64,000 nucleotides of DNA from Rhodobiaceae bacterium (GCA_003330885.1 CP030277.1:2046001-2110000), one strand, 5' to 3'; counted from the stretch's first letter, positions 26,421 to 36,381 are shown. Program-made: numbers and translations. The notes: generated by a model from the letters alone, not told the origin.

Positions 26421-27260
26421 TTAGTGAGCGTCAGCCCAGACCTTGCGCATTGTGAAATACATGAGACCTGCAAAGATGGTCAGGAAGATCATGACCTGGA
26501 AGCCCAGACGATGACGTGCCTCACGGGTTGGCTCAGATGCCCATGTCAGGAACGTTGTCACGTCCTTGGCATACTGATCCACCGTCATTGGCGCACCGTC
26601 TTCATAGTCAACGATCTCGTCTGACAGTGGGTTCGCCATAGCCAGCAGATGGCCAGGGAAGTAGGCATTGTAGTTCATGCCCGCAGGAACATCGAACCCT
26701 TCAGGCGCATCTTCGTAGCCTGTCAGCAGCGAATAAACATAATCCTCTGCACCGCCGCGAGCTTTCACAACAAGCGACAGATCAACCGGGTAAGCACCGC
26801 CATTGGAGGCACGCGCAGCGTTTTCATTTGCAAAAGGCGCCGGGAAAGGGTCCTTCGGCATACGAGCACGCTCAAACATGTCACCGTAATCATCCGGTCC
26901 ATCTTCAATCGTGTAGTCCGCTGCGATCACCTTCACTTCATCTTCGGTGAATTCCGGACCGCCAGGCTGTGCCAGGTTACGGAACTTCATGAGGTCCATT
27001 GCATGGCAAGCCGCACAGACTTCTGAATAGACCTTATAGCCACGCCGCAGAGCAGACCGGTCAAATGTGCCGAACGGCGCATCGAAGGACCAGTCACGTT
27101 CCTTCAGCTCAACAGCAGGGCCGGCAGCCTTAGCACCGCCCATCGTAAGGAACATCGCCCCAAGCACGACGATCGCAACTGCGCCCAGGAAGGGAACAAC
27201 GCTACATGCGCGGGTGAAGATGCAAGGACGGCTCTCAGTTTCGTTCAAATGTGTGGTCAT
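26421..27260 (-). CDS. petC: cytochrome c1 of the bc1 complex
   Basis: Membrane-anchored c-type cytochrome that takes electrons from the Rieske protein and gives them to soluble cytochrome c. The 279 residues show a hydrophobic signal (about 21-42, ending AKAAG), the haem site CAACH (82-86), the axial methionine region LAMANPLSDE and a single C-terminal anchor (FQVMIFLTIFAGLMYFTM) with a short basic tail. Unlike in rhizobia with fused cytochrome b/c1 (FbcH), b and c1 are separate here. Starts 11 bases after petB. Confidence 0.97.
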   Translation of the reverse strand: MTTHLNETESRPCIFTRACSVVPFLGAVAIVVLGAMFLTMGGAKAAGPAVELKERDWSFDAPFGTFDRSALRRGYKVYSEVCAACHAMDLMKFRNLAQPGGPEFTEDEVKVIAADYTIEDGPDDYGDMFERARMPKDPFPAPFANENAARASNGGAYPVDLSLVVKARGGAEDYVYSLLTGYEDAPEGFDVPAGMNYNAYFPGHLLAMANPLSDEIVDYEDGAPMTVDQYAKDVTTFLTWASEPTREARHRLGFQVMIFLTIFAGLMYFTMRKVWADAH

Positions 27261-27271
27261 TTTTCCGCCCC

Positions 27272-28558
27272 TTATCCGCGTGTCTCTGGAGACGCGGCCG
27301 CTTCAGACGAACCGCCCCCGCCACTCAGCACCGACTGCGCAATGCTCTCCGGCAAAGGTTTCGTCTTCTCAACAAGTCCCAGTACCGGCAGAATGATGAG
27401 GAAATGAGCGAAGTAATATGCCGTCAGGATTTGAGCAGCAATCACATACCCGCCTTCAGCCGGCTGACCACCCAGATACCCAAGACCAAGACAGCAGGCC
27501 ACGAAGATCCAGAAGAACTGGCGGAACAGAGGACGGAAGCGCGCTGAGCGTACTTTCGACGTATCCAGCCAAGGCAGCACGAACAGGATCCCGATCGATG
27601 CAAACATGGCAATCACGCCACCAAGCTTGGAGTCGATTGGACCAATGTCGAACGTGATCGCACGCAGGATCGCGTAGAAGGGCAACAGATACCATTCAGG
27701 CACAATGTGCGGCGGCGTCACCAGCGGGTTCGCTTCGATATAATTGTCCGCGTGGCCGAGCGCGTTCGGATTGAAGAACACGAAGTAGCCAAAGAGCAGC
27801 AGGAAGATCGACAGACCGAATACGTCTTTGATCGTTGCGTAAGGTGTGAACCGGACAGTGTCCTGTTCGTCCTTCACGTCAATCCCAGCTGGGTTATTCT
27901 GACCCGTCACGTGCAGCGCCCAAATGTGGAGCGCCACAACCCCTGCAATCAGGAAGGGGATAAGATAGTGAAGGGAGAAGAAGCGATTGAGCGTTGGGTT
28001 ATCAACGGAGAACCCGCCCCAGAGCCATTCCCGCAGTGGATCGCCGATTAGCGGGATCGCACCAAACAGGTTGGTGATAACCGTCGCACCCCAGAAGCTC
28101 ATCTGTCCCCAAGGAAGCACATAGCCCATAAAGCCAGCAGCCATCATCAGGAGGTAGATCAAAACGCCCAGAATCCAAAGCACCTCACGCGGCGCCTTAT
28201 AGGAGCCGTAATAGAGGCTCCGGAACATGTGGATGTAGACGGCGAGGAAGAACATGGAGGCGCCGTTCGCATGAACATAACGAATGAGCCAGCCATAGTT
28301 CACGTCGCGCATAATGTGCTCAACGCTGTTAAACGCCATGCTCACATGCGGCGTGTAATGCATTGCGAGCACGATGCCTGTCACAATCTGGATCACAAGA
28401 CAGAAGGTCAGGATTGCCCCGAACGTCCACCAGTAGTTCAGATTGCGAGGCGTCGGATAGACGATAAAGGAGTCATACCCCAGACGCATGATCGGAAGAC
28501 GATCATCCATCCACTTGGTAAAGCCATTTGAGGGCTCGTAGGTGCTTTCACCGCTCAT
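27272..28558 (-). CDS. petB: cytochrome b of the bc1 complex
   Basis: Haem b subunit with the Qo and Qi quinone sites. The 428 residues include eight hydrophobic helices, the four haem His in helices 2 and 4 ([41 protein letters not shown]), the PEWY Qo loop ([16 protein letters not shown]) and [20 protein letters not shown] 28558 is used; TTG 28573 lies inside petA. It overlaps no gene: petA's stop is 12 bases upstream of the start, and translation is probably coupled. Confidence 0.97.
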   Translation of the reverse strand: MSGESTYEPSNGFTKWMDDRLPIMRLGYDSFIVYPTPRNLNYWWTFGAILTFCLVIQIVTGIVLAMHYTPHVSMAFNSVEHIMRDVNYGWLIRYVHANGASMFFLAVYIHMFRSLYYGSYKAPREVLWILGVLIYLLMMAAGFMGYVLPWGQMSFWGATVITNLFGAIPLIGDPLREWLWGGFSVDNPTLNRFFSLHYLIPFLIAGVVALHIWALHVTGQNNPAGIDVKDEQDTVRFTPYATIKDVFGLSIFLLLFGYFVFFNPNALGHADNYIEANPLVTPPHIVPEWYLLPFYAILRAITFDIGPIDSKLGGVIAMFASIGILFVLPWLDTSKVRSARFRPLFRQFFWIFVACCLGLGYLGGQPAEGGYVIAAQILTAYYFAHFLIILPVLGLVEKTKPLPESIAQSVLSGGGGSSEAAASPETRG

Positions 28559-28569
28559 GATCTGTTCCC

Positions 28570-29103
28570 TCAACCAATCTTGATTTTGTCGTCGGACAGG
28601 AAGTCATATTCAGGTACTTCCAAGTTGAGTGGCGCTGGGCCGCGACGGATACGGCCAGCCGTATCATAGTGCGAACCGTGGCATGGGCAGAACCAGCCAT
28701 CATAATCGCCCTTCTCATCAGCAACCTTCTGCCCCTTCGGCACACAGCCAAGGTGCGTACAGATACCGACCATCACCAGCCATTCTGGCTTGATGACACG
28801 TTCTGCATCTGTCTGAGGATCTCTGAGATCAGCAAGGTTGACCGCATCGGCCTCCGCGATCTCTTTTTCGGTGCGGCGGCGGATGAAGACAGGCTTCCCG
28901 CGCCATTTAACCGTGATGGACTGGCCCACTTCCACATTGGAAATGTCCACTTCGATGGAAGCGAGCGCCAAGGCGGACGCATCCGGATTCATTTGATCGA
29001 TGAGTGGCCAGGCAATGCCCGCAACGCCTACAGCAGCAAAAGCGCCTGTGGCTACATAGAGGAAATCGCGCCGTGTCGGCTCATCCGTGTCGGTGGTTGC
29101 CAC
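28570..29103 (-). CDS. petA: Rieske iron-sulfur subunit of the bc1 complex
   Basis: The 177 residues have a Tat-type N-terminus ([17 protein letters not shown]) whose hydrophobic part remains as anchor, a hinge, and the [2Fe-2S] domain with CTHLGC (C115, H117, C120) and CPCHGSHYD (C139, C141?, H142 context), the two clusters' ligands being one Cys and one His from each. The start is GTG 29103 with GGAGAC before it. It is first in petABC; PetP/PetR encoded at 4.3-5.5 kb may control the operon. Confidence 0.96.
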   Translation of the reverse strand: MATTDTDEPTRRDFLYVATGAFAAVGVAGIAWPLIDQMNPDASALALASIEVDISNVEVGQSITVKWRGKPVFIRRRTEKEIAEADAVNLADLRDPQTDAERVIKPEWLVMVGICTHLGCVPKGQKVADEKGDYDGWFCPCHGSHYDTAGRIRRGPAPLNLEVPEYDFLSDDKIKIG

Positions 29104-29188
29104 GGTTGAGGTCTCCTTTATTTAAAGTGCAGCGCCAGCCCAGTTGACCATCGTCAGGTGGCCAGGACGGACGCCCAAAACCGGAATT

Positions 29189-29216
29189 TGCGGGGCTTTG
29201 TCCCCTCGTCCCCGCA
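29189..29216 (-). promoter_or_regulatory. inverted repeat in the petA upstream region
   Basis: TGCGGGG (29189-29195) and CCCCGCA (29210-29216) are perfect 7-bp arms around 14 bases that also contain CCCC able to pair with the GGGG. It sits 86-113 bases before the petA start in the gap shared with the divergent trmL gene. It could be a leader hairpin or binding site; no T-run follows on either strand. Confidence 0.35.
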
Positions 29217-29347
29217 TTGCCGCGTTTGTGGCATTCCATACATAAATTGTCCAGTCCTTGGGACTTTGAAGTGGCAGGATGACGCATGCGGCGATCTGTG
29301 CGAGATCACCTAAGGAATGCCATAGCTGTTTGAGGAAACCGTAAACA

Positions 29348-29809
29348 ATGCGAATTGCCCTATTTGAGCCCGATATACCGCAGAATACTGGGAATATTCT
29401 GCGTTTGGGGGCCTGCCTGGGGGTGCCTGTGGATATTATCGAGCCCTGCGGCTTCCCGCTCTCAGACCGGGGTCTGAAACGCGCCGGATTGGATTATCTG
29501 ACCATCGCGACCATGCATCGTTTCGATTCGTGGGAGGCCTATCTGGAGAATCTGGAGCCCGAAGCCCGCCTGATCCTCATGACCACGGCGTCTGCTGAGC
29601 CCTACCAGGACTTTGACTATAAAGAAGGGGATGTCCTGCTCATGGGTCGAGAGAGTGCCGGCGTACCGCCCCATGTCCACGACCGTGCAGATGCCCGCCT
29701 CTTTATTCCCATGGCACCTGGTGCGAGATCCCTCAATGTCTCCTCTGCCTGCGCAATAGTGACCGGCGAGGCGCTCCGTCAGCTCAGCGCCTTTCCGGCC
29801 GTGACCTAA
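29348..29809 (+). CDS. trmL: tRNA (cytidine/uridine(34)-2'-O)-methyltransferase
   Basis: SPOUT-class RNA methyltransferase that 2'-O-methylates the wobble base of tRNA-Leu isoacceptors. The 153-residue protein begins ALFEPDIPQNTGNILRLGACLG, has LMGRESAGVPPHVHDRAD and the trefoil-knot segment FIPMAPGARSLNVSSACAIV, all hallmarks of TrmL (formerly YibK/CspR). It is divergent from petA and convergent with hemN, nine bases away. Confidence 0.93.
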   Translation: MRIALFEPDIPQNTGNILRLGACLGVPVDIIEPCGFPLSDRGLKRAGLDYLTIATMHRFDSWEAYLENLEPEARLILMTTASAEPYQDFDYKEGDVLLMGRESAGVPPHVHDRADARLFIPMAPGARSLNVSSACAIVTGEALRQLSAFPAVT

Positions 29810-29818
29810 AGAGCCGCT

Positions 29819-31144
29819 CTAAACAGCCTTGGAATGCCTGCCTGCACCGTTTGATAGATAGGTGTCGAAGGCCGCCGCTGCGACACGCACCAGCGGCCGC
29901 CCTTCCTCTGTGACCACCAGACGATCCCCCTGCAGTTCAACCAGCCCATCATCCATGAGCGGTTCCAGGCGCTTCAGTTCTTGTTTGTAATGGTCGCGCC
30001 CGCCTGCAAGGTCCGCCCGCAGCGCGCACATAAGGTCATTGATAATGTCCCGCCGCTCCCGGTCATCCTCACTTAAAGAGCGCCCCTTAACGATGGGCAG
30101 GTGTCCCGCCTGCACTGCCTCTTTGTAGGAAGCCAGCGACGGCTGGTTCTGCACATAGCCTTGCGGCAAGGACCCGATAGAGGAAGCCCCAAGCCCGATC
30201 AGCGTTTCCGCGTCGTCACTGGTATAGCCCTGGAAGTTCCGCTGCACCCCCTCGCCCGCTAACGAGTCCCCTGGGAGCGCAAAATGGTCAAACCCAACCG
30301 CTACATAACCGAGCTCAATCAACCGCGCGCGGGCCGCCTCAAATTGCGCGAAGCGGGCCTCGGCGTCCGGCAGAGCCGCCTCATCAATCATTTTCTGGTG
30401 GCTCTTCATCCATGGCACATGGGCATAGCCAAAGAGCGCCACCCGCTGTGGCTCCAGTGATACCGCCAGATCCACCTGATCAATCACGGTCTCAACAGTT
30501 TGGTACGGGAGCCCATACATGAGATCCATATTGATGGCCGTGATCCCGGCGTCCTGCAGCCAGCCCACAACCTGGGCTGTCATGTCATAGGGTTGGATAC
30601 GATTGATCGCCTTTTGAACCCGATCATCAAAATCCTGCACCCCGATACTGACCCGGCTCACGCCCGCTGCAGCCAAAGCCTGCACATAGTCTTTTGTGGC
30701 CGTGCGTGGATCGAGTTCCACCGCGAGCTCCACATCATCGCAGAGATCAAAATGAGTGTTCAGCACATCTACCATGCGCACCCAATCATCCGGCGTCAGC
30801 ATGGTGGGACTGCCTCCCCCCCAATGAACATGAGCAACGGGATAGCGGTTCGGAAGCGCCTCAGCGAGGAGCGCTATTTCATTCAGGACATGATCGACAT
30901 AAGAGGCGACCGGGTCATAGCGCGCCACGATCTTGGTATTGCACCCGCAGAACCAGCACATGGCCGCACAAAAAGGAACATGGATATAGAGGGACAGGGG
31001 TTTGGAGGGATCAAGCTCCGCCAGCCAGACACGATAGGCCTCCTCTCCCACGCTGTCTGAAAAATGGGGGGCGGTGGGATAGCTCGTGTAGCGCGGCACC
31101 GGCCGGTCATACTTAAGAGCAAGAGAAAGCGAAGAACGGGTCAT
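29819..31144 (-). CDS. hemN: oxygen-independent coproporphyrinogen III oxidase (dehydrogenase)
   Basis: Radical SAM enzyme that decarboxylates coproporphyrinogen III without oxygen in haem synthesis. The 441 residues match HemN in length and contain the N-terminal segment PRYTSYPTAPHFSD, the 4Fe-4S motif C59-AAM-C63-WF-C66-GC, GGGSPTML, DLMYGLPYQT and the HemN C-terminal domain. PRYTSYP and CxxxCxxCxC separate it from HemW. It is divergent from hemF, with an FNR-type site in between, so higher expression at low oxygen is expected. Confidence 0.96.
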   Translation of the reverse strand: MTRSSLSLALKYDRPVPRYTSYPTAPHFSDSVGEEAYRVWLAELDPSKPLSLYIHVPFCAAMCWFCGCNTKIVARYDPVASYVDHVLNEIALLAEALPNRYPVAHVHWGGGSPTMLTPDDWVRMVDVLNTHFDLCDDVELAVELDPRTATKDYVQALAAAGVSRVSIGVQDFDDRVQKAINRIQPYDMTAQVVGWLQDAGITAINMDLMYGLPYQTVETVIDQVDLAVSLEPQRVALFGYAHVPWMKSHQKMIDEAALPDAEARFAQFEAARARLIELGYVAVGFDHFALPGDSLAGEGVQRNFQGYTSDDAETLIGLGASSIGSLPQGYVQNQPSLASYKEAVQAGHLPIVKGRSLSEDDRERRDIINDLMCALRADLAGGRDHYKQELKRLEPLMDDGLVELQGDRLVVTEEGRPLVRVAAAAFDTYLSNGAGRHSKAV

Positions 31145-31214
31145 GAGCTACTTCAGTTTTGGGCCACACCAGCATATTGTGCGCCAACTTAAGACACACA
31201 CGCCCGTCCGCGCC

Positions 31215-31228
31215 TTGACCCAAATCAT
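31215..31228. promoter_or_regulatory. FNR/FixK-type box between hemN and hemF
   Basis: TTGAC-CCAA-ATCAT matches 8 of 10 bases of the FNR consensus TTGAT-N4-ATCAA. Its centre (31221.5) lies 77 bases from the hemN ATG. A possible hemN -10 (CTTAAG, 31188-31193) would place the box at about -41, the class II activator position. For hemF, 51 bases away, binding might repress or be neutral. Confidence 0.6.
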
Positions 31229-31272
31229 GGGGCCATCTCATGGGCAAGGCGCGCCAAAACCACAGAGTGAAC

Positions 31273-32145
31273 ATGGATATCGACGCAGCAAAGACCAAAG
31301 CCGAAACCTGGTTCCAATCGCTTCGCGACGAGATCTGCGCTTCTTACGAACAGTTAGAGGACGAACTGACAGGCACATTGGCTGATCGTCCAGCGGGACG
31401 CTTTGAACGCACACCCTGGAACAGAGGCGATGCAAACGAGGAAAAAGGCGGCGGCGTCATGTCAGTTATGAAGGGCCGCGTCTTTGAAAAAGTCGGTGTC
31501 CACACCTCCTCAGTGTTTGGCGAATTCTCTGAAGAGTTTCGCGCGCAAATTCCTGGCGCCGACGAAGACCCCCGCTTCTGGGCAAGCGGCATCTCACTCA
31601 TTGCCCACCCGCAAAACCCAAACGTGCCGGCGGTACATATGAACACCCGCATGATCGTCACGACGAAATGGTGGTTTGGCGGTGGGGCGGACCTAACGCC
31701 GGTGCTTGATCGCAACCGCACCCAGAAACACCAAGACACGATTGATTTTCATGCCGCCATGCAGATGCCCTGCGACGCACACGGGCGCGATTTCTACGAG
31801 CGCTTTAAAAAATGGTGCGATGAATATTTCTACCTGCCTCACCGCGACGAGCCCCGCGGCATTGGCGGCATCTTTTATGACCGCCACAATACCGGCGACT
31901 GGGACGAGGACTTCGCCTTTACGCAAGACGTAGGCCGTGCCTTCCGCGACATCTATCCAGAGCTTGTGCGCCGTCACATTGATGAGCCCTGGACAGAGGC
32001 CGACCGGGAAGAACAACTCATCCGGCGCGGGCGTTATGTGGAATTCAATCTGCTCTATGACAGAGGCACAACCTTTGGCCTCAAGACCGGCGGTAATGTG
32101 GACTCAATCCTGTCCTCTATGCCACCCGAAGTGAAATGGCCGTAA
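31273..32145 (+). CDS. hemF: oxygen-dependent coproporphyrinogen III oxidase
   Basis: Cytoplasmic enzyme that uses O2 to decarboxylate coproporphyrinogen III to protoporphyrinogen IX. The 290 residues carry [66 protein letters not shown] and [24 protein letters not shown] (read in two halves), all typical of HemF. ATG 31273 gives the normal length; ATG 31240 would place the start on top of the promoter region. Divergent to hemN. Confidence 0.96.
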   Translation: MDIDAAKTKAETWFQSLRDEICASYEQLEDELTGTLADRPAGRFERTPWNRGDANEEKGGGVMSVMKGRVFEKVGVHTSSVFGEFSEEFRAQIPGADEDPRFWASGISLIAHPQNPNVPAVHMNTRMIVTTKWWFGGGADLTPVLDRNRTQKHQDTIDFHAAMQMPCDAHGRDFYERFKKWCDEYFYLPHRDEPRGIGGIFYDRHNTGDWDEDFAFTQDVGRAFRDIYPELVRRHIDEPWTEADREEQLIRRGRYVEFNLLYDRGTTFGLKTGGNVDSILSSMPPEVKWP

Positions 32146-32155
32146 GGTTGCCTAT

Positions 32156-32704
32156 CTAACGTAGGATCCGTACGGCGTTGACGTCATCAACTAGAATCTC
32201 TTCGACACCCACAACGTGCGGCAGACAGTGAATGCCCACAAAGAGTTCGTAGGTCGCGGGCCGAGTTAAATGAGCCCGCGCCCGACGGCCCGTGTTGATA
32301 TAAAATGCAATGCAGGTCTCATCCCTGGTCTCAACATAGTTATAGAGACCAGGACCCTGGCTGAAACTATATTTACGAAAAGACCGCGACCCCACATAAG
32401 CGTTGGTTCTGCCAACAAACTCCGTACGGTCTAACCAGCGCTCAAAAGATACCCGGTCCTGCACCTTGAAAAGCATTTGGCCTCCATTGCTCACGCAATG
32501 TTCAAGATGTCCGGAAACAATGTAGGCAACCTGAGACTGGCAATGACCGTAAACAACTTGCTCAAGTCGAACTAGATCGATCCGTGTTTCGGATAGATCA
32601 AACACACTCTCGCTCGGGGCAAGTTCCTCGCGATCTTCAAAAGCGGCGGCAGGAGTTAGACAAACCACAACGGCGAACAGAACATTTAGTAAGTGTCGTT
32701 TCAT
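32156..32704 (-). CDS. hypothetical secreted protein with paired cysteines
   Basis: Not recognised. From ATG 32704 the 182-residue product starts with a signal peptide (RHLLNVLFAVVVCLTPAAAF) cleaved probably after AAA. The mature part has four to five cysteines (VVYGHCQSQ, LEHCVSNGG, DETCIAFY, GIHCLPHV), enough for two disulfides, in keeping with export. The frame runs upstream to 32776 but without an obvious signal. It follows an SDR gene in the same direction with an 86-base gap. Confidence 0.65.
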   Translation of the reverse strand: MKRHLLNVLFAVVVCLTPAAAFEDREELAPSESVFDLSETRIDLVRLEQVVYGHCQSQVAYIVSGHLEHCVSNGGQMLFKVQDRVSFERWLDRTEFVGRTNAYVGSRSFRKYSFSQGPGLYNYVETRDETCIAFYINTGRRARAHLTRPATYELFVGIHCLPHVVGVEEILVDDVNAVRILR

Positions 32705-32790
32705 GGTGAAATCGTGCCACGAGGACATACGATAAACAATCGGTTCTTCATCTCGATAGGCCCGACGGGTCATCAACGCTCAAGCAAACA

Positions 32791-33546
32791 CTAAAAATGC
32801 GCGGCGTAACCACCATCCACAAAGAGCACATGACCGGTGACGTAAGACGCCGCTTCTGACGCGAGGAACACCGCCGCGCCGCCAATCTCTTCCGGGCGCG
32901 CCCAACGTTCAAGGCTCGTGCGTTGTTTAAGCCATGCATCAATCGACGGGTCAGAGGCCAGCTCCTCATTGCGTTCTGTTGCAAAGAAGCCTGGCGCAAT
33001 GGCGTTCACAGTGATCTGTCGTTCGCCAAGCTCTGCCGCCAACGCACGTGTGAGCGATTCAAGGCCACCTTTGGCAATCGTGTATGGCGTGTCACCCTTG
33101 TTCGACAACGGCCCGGCGATCGAGGTGATGTTGATGATGCGTCCGCCCGCGCCCATAAGTGCTGCGGCGCGGCGCGACAGATCAAACGGCGCCACAAGAT
33201 TCACATTGAGCATAGTGCGCACATCGTTGAGTGAGTGATCATCCAGCGCACGGCGGTCGCGTAGCCCCACATTGTTTACAAGAATGTCGAGCCCATCCTC
33301 ACGAAGCTCGTCAAATGCAGAGGCAACAGCCACCTCGTCCGCGACATCAAAAACCAGCGGATGCACATCACCTTCTGCGCAGAGCTTTTCTGCAGCGGCT
33401 TCTGCTCGTGCCGCATCGCGACCGTTGAGGAGCACTTGCGCACCAGCCCGGCCAAGAGCTCTAGCAATCTCCAACCCAAGCCCCTGCGTGGCGCCGGTGA
33501 CAAGCGCCCTCTTGCCTCTTAAGGAGAAAACCGATCCGTCAGCCAC
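32791..33546 (-). CDS. SDR-family NAD(P)-dependent oxidoreductase (gluconate 5-dehydrogenase-like)
   Basis: Classical short-chain dehydrogenase of 251 residues: cofactor motif TGATQGLG, NNVG, catalytic Ser (INITSIAG) and Tyr-x3-Lys (YTIAKGG), and the C-terminal FVDGGY typical of FabG/gluconate 5-dehydrogenase types. The start is GTG 33546, three bases after the cca stop, so it is in the same transcript. The substrate cannot be stated; the nearest general type is gluconate 5-dehydrogenase or 3-oxoacyl-ACP reductase. Confidence 0.9.
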   Translation of the reverse strand: MADGSVFSLRGKRALVTGATQGLGLEIARALGRAGAQVLLNGRDAARAEAAAEKLCAEGDVHPLVFDVADEVAVASAFDELREDGLDILVNNVGLRDRRALDDHSLNDVRTMLNVNLVAPFDLSRRAAALMGAGGRIINITSIAGPLSNKGDTPYTIAKGGLESLTRALAAELGERQITVNAIAPGFFATERNEELASDPSIDAWLKQRTSLERWARPEEIGGAAVFLASEAASYVTGHVLFVDGGYAAHF

Positions 33547-33549
33547 GGC

Positions 33550-34803
33550 TCAATACACCGTTGCCTGCACGACAGCCTTCAGGCGTTCAATGATCGAGAA
33601 TTCATCGTCGATAAACCCGGCATCGACCCACCACTCTTCGACCTCTTTGTAGACGCGGCTCATCTCCGGGCCTTCGGGAACGCCAGCGGCCTTCATCATC
33701 GATCCATTGAGCATCAATTTGGGCCGTTCCCAACTGTCTGCCATCGCCAGAAGTGCCCGCCATTGCATCGCGTTGGCACCCTTCTTGTCTGTGGCCCAGC
33801 CAAACATGACCCGATCTTTGAAACACTGCACGCCCATGACGTAGAGCGCCTTATGAACTTCACGCACCGAGAGATAGCAGACGATTTTCGTGTCATCTGT
33901 CTGCATGTCTCTAATGCGGTCCCTGTCTTTGTTCGAAAGCTTCAACCGGGTCGCGAGTGCGTCGACACCATCGGTATCAAGCTCCAGCGCGCTTGAAAGT
34001 CGCAACACCGGGTCAGACGTAAAGAGTTGGTTCGCTTCAATGTCCACCACCGCTTCCAGCCGGTCGAGGCGCGTGGCTTCAGGCAGAATGAGTGGCAAAA
34101 TGCCCGTCGCCGCCATTTGCCGAAGCGCATTGCCCGCCTCATCCGCACCAAGCAGCTTCAGAAGCTCCGCCTGCACCCGTTCCGCAGACAGCTGCTTCAA
34201 TCCTGCAGCTTCTTCGGCACAGGCCTTCAGCCCCGCCGCATCTGGCTCGCCCGATCCATAGTGAGCATGAAAACGAAAGAACCGTAAGATGCGCAGATAG
34301 TCTTCGCGGATCCGGTCATGCGGGTCGCCAATAAAGCGCACTAACCGCGCGTCGAGATCAGAGCGTCCACCCAGCGGGTCGTGCACAGTCCCATCCATAT
34401 CCGCATAAAGCGCGTTCATGGTGAAGTCGCGGCGCTTCGCATCCTCCACCCAGTCCTCTGTGAACGCGACATCCGCGCGCCGACCATCTGTTGCCACGTC
34501 CACCCTAAGGGTCGTGACTTCAAAATGTTTGCCTTCGAGCACTGCTGTGACGGTGCCATGGTCAAAACCGGTCGGCACAACTTTAACACCTGCGGCTTCC
34601 AGAAGCTTTGTCGCCGCAGCGGGAGCATGAACCGTCGCAATATCCACATCGCTCACAGGTTCCATCAGAAGCGCATTGCGAACACACCCGCCAACAAACC
34701 GCGCTTGCCCGTCAGCGCCGCCGAGCGCCTTCATCACCGTTTGCGTGGTTGCATTCTTCAACCAGTCATGGACAGCGAGTTCGCCTCGCTTTTGTTCACT
34801 CAT
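33550..34803 (-). CDS. cca: CCA tRNA nucleotidyltransferase/poly(A) polymerase family
   Basis: Class II nucleotidyltransferase of 417 residues that adds or repairs the tRNA 3' CCA end. Motifs: FVGGCVRNAL, the catalytic SDVDIAT, DGRRADVAFTEDWVEDAKRRDFTMNALYAD (in parts) and RFIGDPHDRIREDYLRILRFFRF. The C-terminal half is helical. ATG 34803 has AGGTG before it; GTG 34806 is the alternative. The upstream neighbours (DUF6111, CoA-pyrophosphatase NUDIX, DUF1285) form a cluster kept across alphaproteobacteria. Confidence 0.93.
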   Translation of the reverse strand: MSEQKRGELAVHDWLKNATTQTVMKALGGADGQARFVGGCVRNALLMEPVSDVDIATVHAPAAATKLLEAAGVKVVPTGFDHGTVTAVLEGKHFEVTTLRVDVATDGRRADVAFTEDWVEDAKRRDFTMNALYADMDGTVHDPLGGRSDLDARLVRFIGDPHDRIREDYLRILRFFRFHAHYGSGEPDAAGLKACAEEAAGLKQLSAERVQAELLKLLGADEAGNALRQMAATGILPLILPEATRLDRLEAVVDIEANQLFTSDPVLRLSSALELDTDGVDALATRLKLSNKDRDRIRDMQTDDTKIVCYLSVREVHKALYVMGVQCFKDRVMFGWATDKKGANAMQWRALLAMADSWERPKLMLNGSMMKAAGVPEGPEMSRVYKEVEEWWVDAGFIDDEFSIIERLKAVVQATVY

Positions 34804-34832
34804 CACCTGCTCCCAAATCCAGGCACCGGGCC

Positions 34833-35096
34833 TTACTCGACCGTACCTGATTGAATTTCGCCATCGATCAATCGGGCAGGCTCATAGTCAGTACCTGCGG
34901 TGTTGGCGGTGTAAATACCCGCAACGACCATACTCCCAACACCCAGTGTCAATCCCGCGACGATCAACCAACCGAAAGGAGCTTCACTCCATTTAAGGTC
35001 TGGACGGTCCTCGGCCTTGCGGGAAATGAGGATAAACACCCAATAGGTCGCAAAAGGCAGAAGGAAGAAAAGAAAGTTGATGAGGAAGCGCGCCAT
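34833..35096 (-). CDS. DUF6111-like small membrane protein
   Basis: An 87-residue protein with two hydrophobic helices (ARFLINFLFFLLPFATYWVFIL and FGWLIVAGLTLGVGSMVVAGIY, both longer segments split by KAEDRPDLKW). It begins at ATG 35096, overlapping the stop of the NUDIX gene as TAATG. The layout fits the alphaproteobacterial DUF6111 family, found between the NUDIX and cca genes. No function known. Confidence 0.75.
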   Translation of the reverse strand: MARFLINFLFFLLPFATYWVFILISRKAEDRPDLKWSEAPFGWLIVAGLTLGVGSMVVAGIYTANTAGTDYEPARLIDGEIQSGTVE

Positions 35097-35743
35097 TAAG
35101 CCTGAGTCCCTTGATGCAATCTGTCGTGCAAGTTCCGGATCATACCGGCTGTTGCGCCCCATATATAGTGACCCTGATAGGGCATTGCATAATATGCCCG
35201 GCGTTTTCCGCGCCAGAAAACACTATGGCGTTCATGGTTATCGACATTCATGAGAAAGCTGAGCGGCACTTCAAATATTTCAGCCACCTCACCCGGCTCC
35301 GCCGTCAAGGAAAAGCCTGGGCGTACAAAAGAGATGACGGGCAGGATGCGAAAGCCGGTGCCAGTTTCGTAAGGGTTGAGAAAACCCGCCACATCCACAA
35401 AGGAACGATCAAGCCCCACCTCTTCTTCGGCTTCCCGCAGCGCACCGTCGACCGGGGTTTCTCCCGGCTCAACTTTGCCACCCGGGAAAGCCACCTGGCC
35501 GGAATGGGAATTAAGGTGGTCAGCCCGCCGGGTAAGCAGAACCGTCGGCCCCCCATCATGTTCAATGATCGGCACAAGCACAGCCGCAAGACGAAGGTCT
35601 GGCCGGTCCTTTGGGTCAACCCAGTCGTCCGGGTTCAAGTCTTTATCGCCGCGCACACCGGCACCCGTGGGTTCCAGAATGCGCTCCAGCGAAGGGGTTT
35701 CCAGGTCAATGCTGGCCAGAATGCGCGCTTTGTAATCTTCCAT
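35096..35743 (-). CDS. NUDIX CoA pyrophosphatase
   Basis: A 215-residue NUDIX hydrolase with box GGKVEPGETPVDGALREAEEEVG and the extra upstream CoA-pyrophosphatase (UPF0035) motif LLTRRADHLNSHSGQVAFPGG, which marks enzymes that cleave CoA derivatives to phosphopantetheine and 3',5'-ADP. It sits between DUF1285 (five bases upstream) and the DUF6111 gene (1-base-type overlap) in a leftward run ending in cca. Confidence 0.88.
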   Translation of the reverse strand: MEDYKARILASIDLETPSLERILEPTGAGVRGDKDLNPDDWVDPKDRPDLRLAAVLVPIIEHDGGPTVLLTRRADHLNSHSGQVAFPGGKVEPGETPVDGALREAEEEVGLDRSFVDVAGFLNPYETGTGFRILPVISFVRPGFSLTAEPGEVAEIFEVPLSFLMNVDNHERHSVFWRGKRRAYYAMPYQGHYIWGATAGMIRNLHDRLHQGTQA

Positions 35744-35748
35744 GAACC

Positions 35749-36381
35749 TCAGGCCACCAACTCGCCCGCAGGCATGAACTTGTAGAAATCACCGGAACTC
35801 CAAACGCCGAACCAGCGCGCGCCCTCTATCTCTTCTTCCACACCAAGCTCCACGAGATCGTAGAAGACAGCCCTGTTGATAAGCGCTTCAAGTCGAGCAC
35901 GAACCAGAACGTACGGAGCAGGTTCCCCTGTCGCATTGTCTACTTCGAATCGCAAGGGGTGCTCGGCATCGACCATCACACGATCGCCCACGCTTGTTTC
36001 AAAGGAGAGCACTTGAGACTGACCCTCTCCCTCTACAGACATCGCTACAGCTAAAAACGGTACGTCATCGACGGTGATCCCGATCTTCTCGACCGGAGTA
36101 ACAAGGAAATAGTCATCCTCATCTTTTCGCAAAACCGTCGAAAAGAGCCGCACCAACCGTTCACGCCCGATGGGTGAGCCCAGATAATGCCAGGTGCCGT
36201 CCCGCTTGATCCGCATATCGAGATCACCACAGAAAGGCGGGTTCCATATGTGGACAGGCGGCAAACCCCGTGCCTTGTCTCCTGCAGCCTGCGCGGCTCC
36301 CAAGCCTTTGAGAACTTCAGTAGGTGCTCGTACTGACACCTCAGCAGACCCCCCATTTCCCGTTTTTTCGCTTTCAGACAT
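35749..36381 (-). CDS. DUF1285 domain-containing protein
   Basis: A 210-residue protein matching DUF1285: [33 protein letters not shown] (in parts), [20 protein letters not shown] and a C-terminal barrel ending [15 protein letters not shown]. The family fold is of two small barrels and the role is unknown. ATG 36381 follows TTG 36384. Divergent from moxR across a 194-base gap that contains a TGTCCCC/GGGGACA inverted repeat (36411-36417, 36474-36480) of unclear meaning. Confidence 0.85.
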   Translation of the reverse strand: MSESEKTGNGGSAEVSVRAPTEVLKGLGAAQAAGDKARGLPPVHIWNPPFCGDLDMRIKRDGTWHYLGSPIGRERLVRLFSTVLRKDEDDYFLVTPVEKIGITVDDVPFLAVAMSVEGEGQSQVLSFETSVGDRVMVDAEHPLRFEVDNATGEPAPYVLVRARLEALINRAVFYDLVELGVEEEIEGARWFGVWSSGDFYKFMPAGELVA

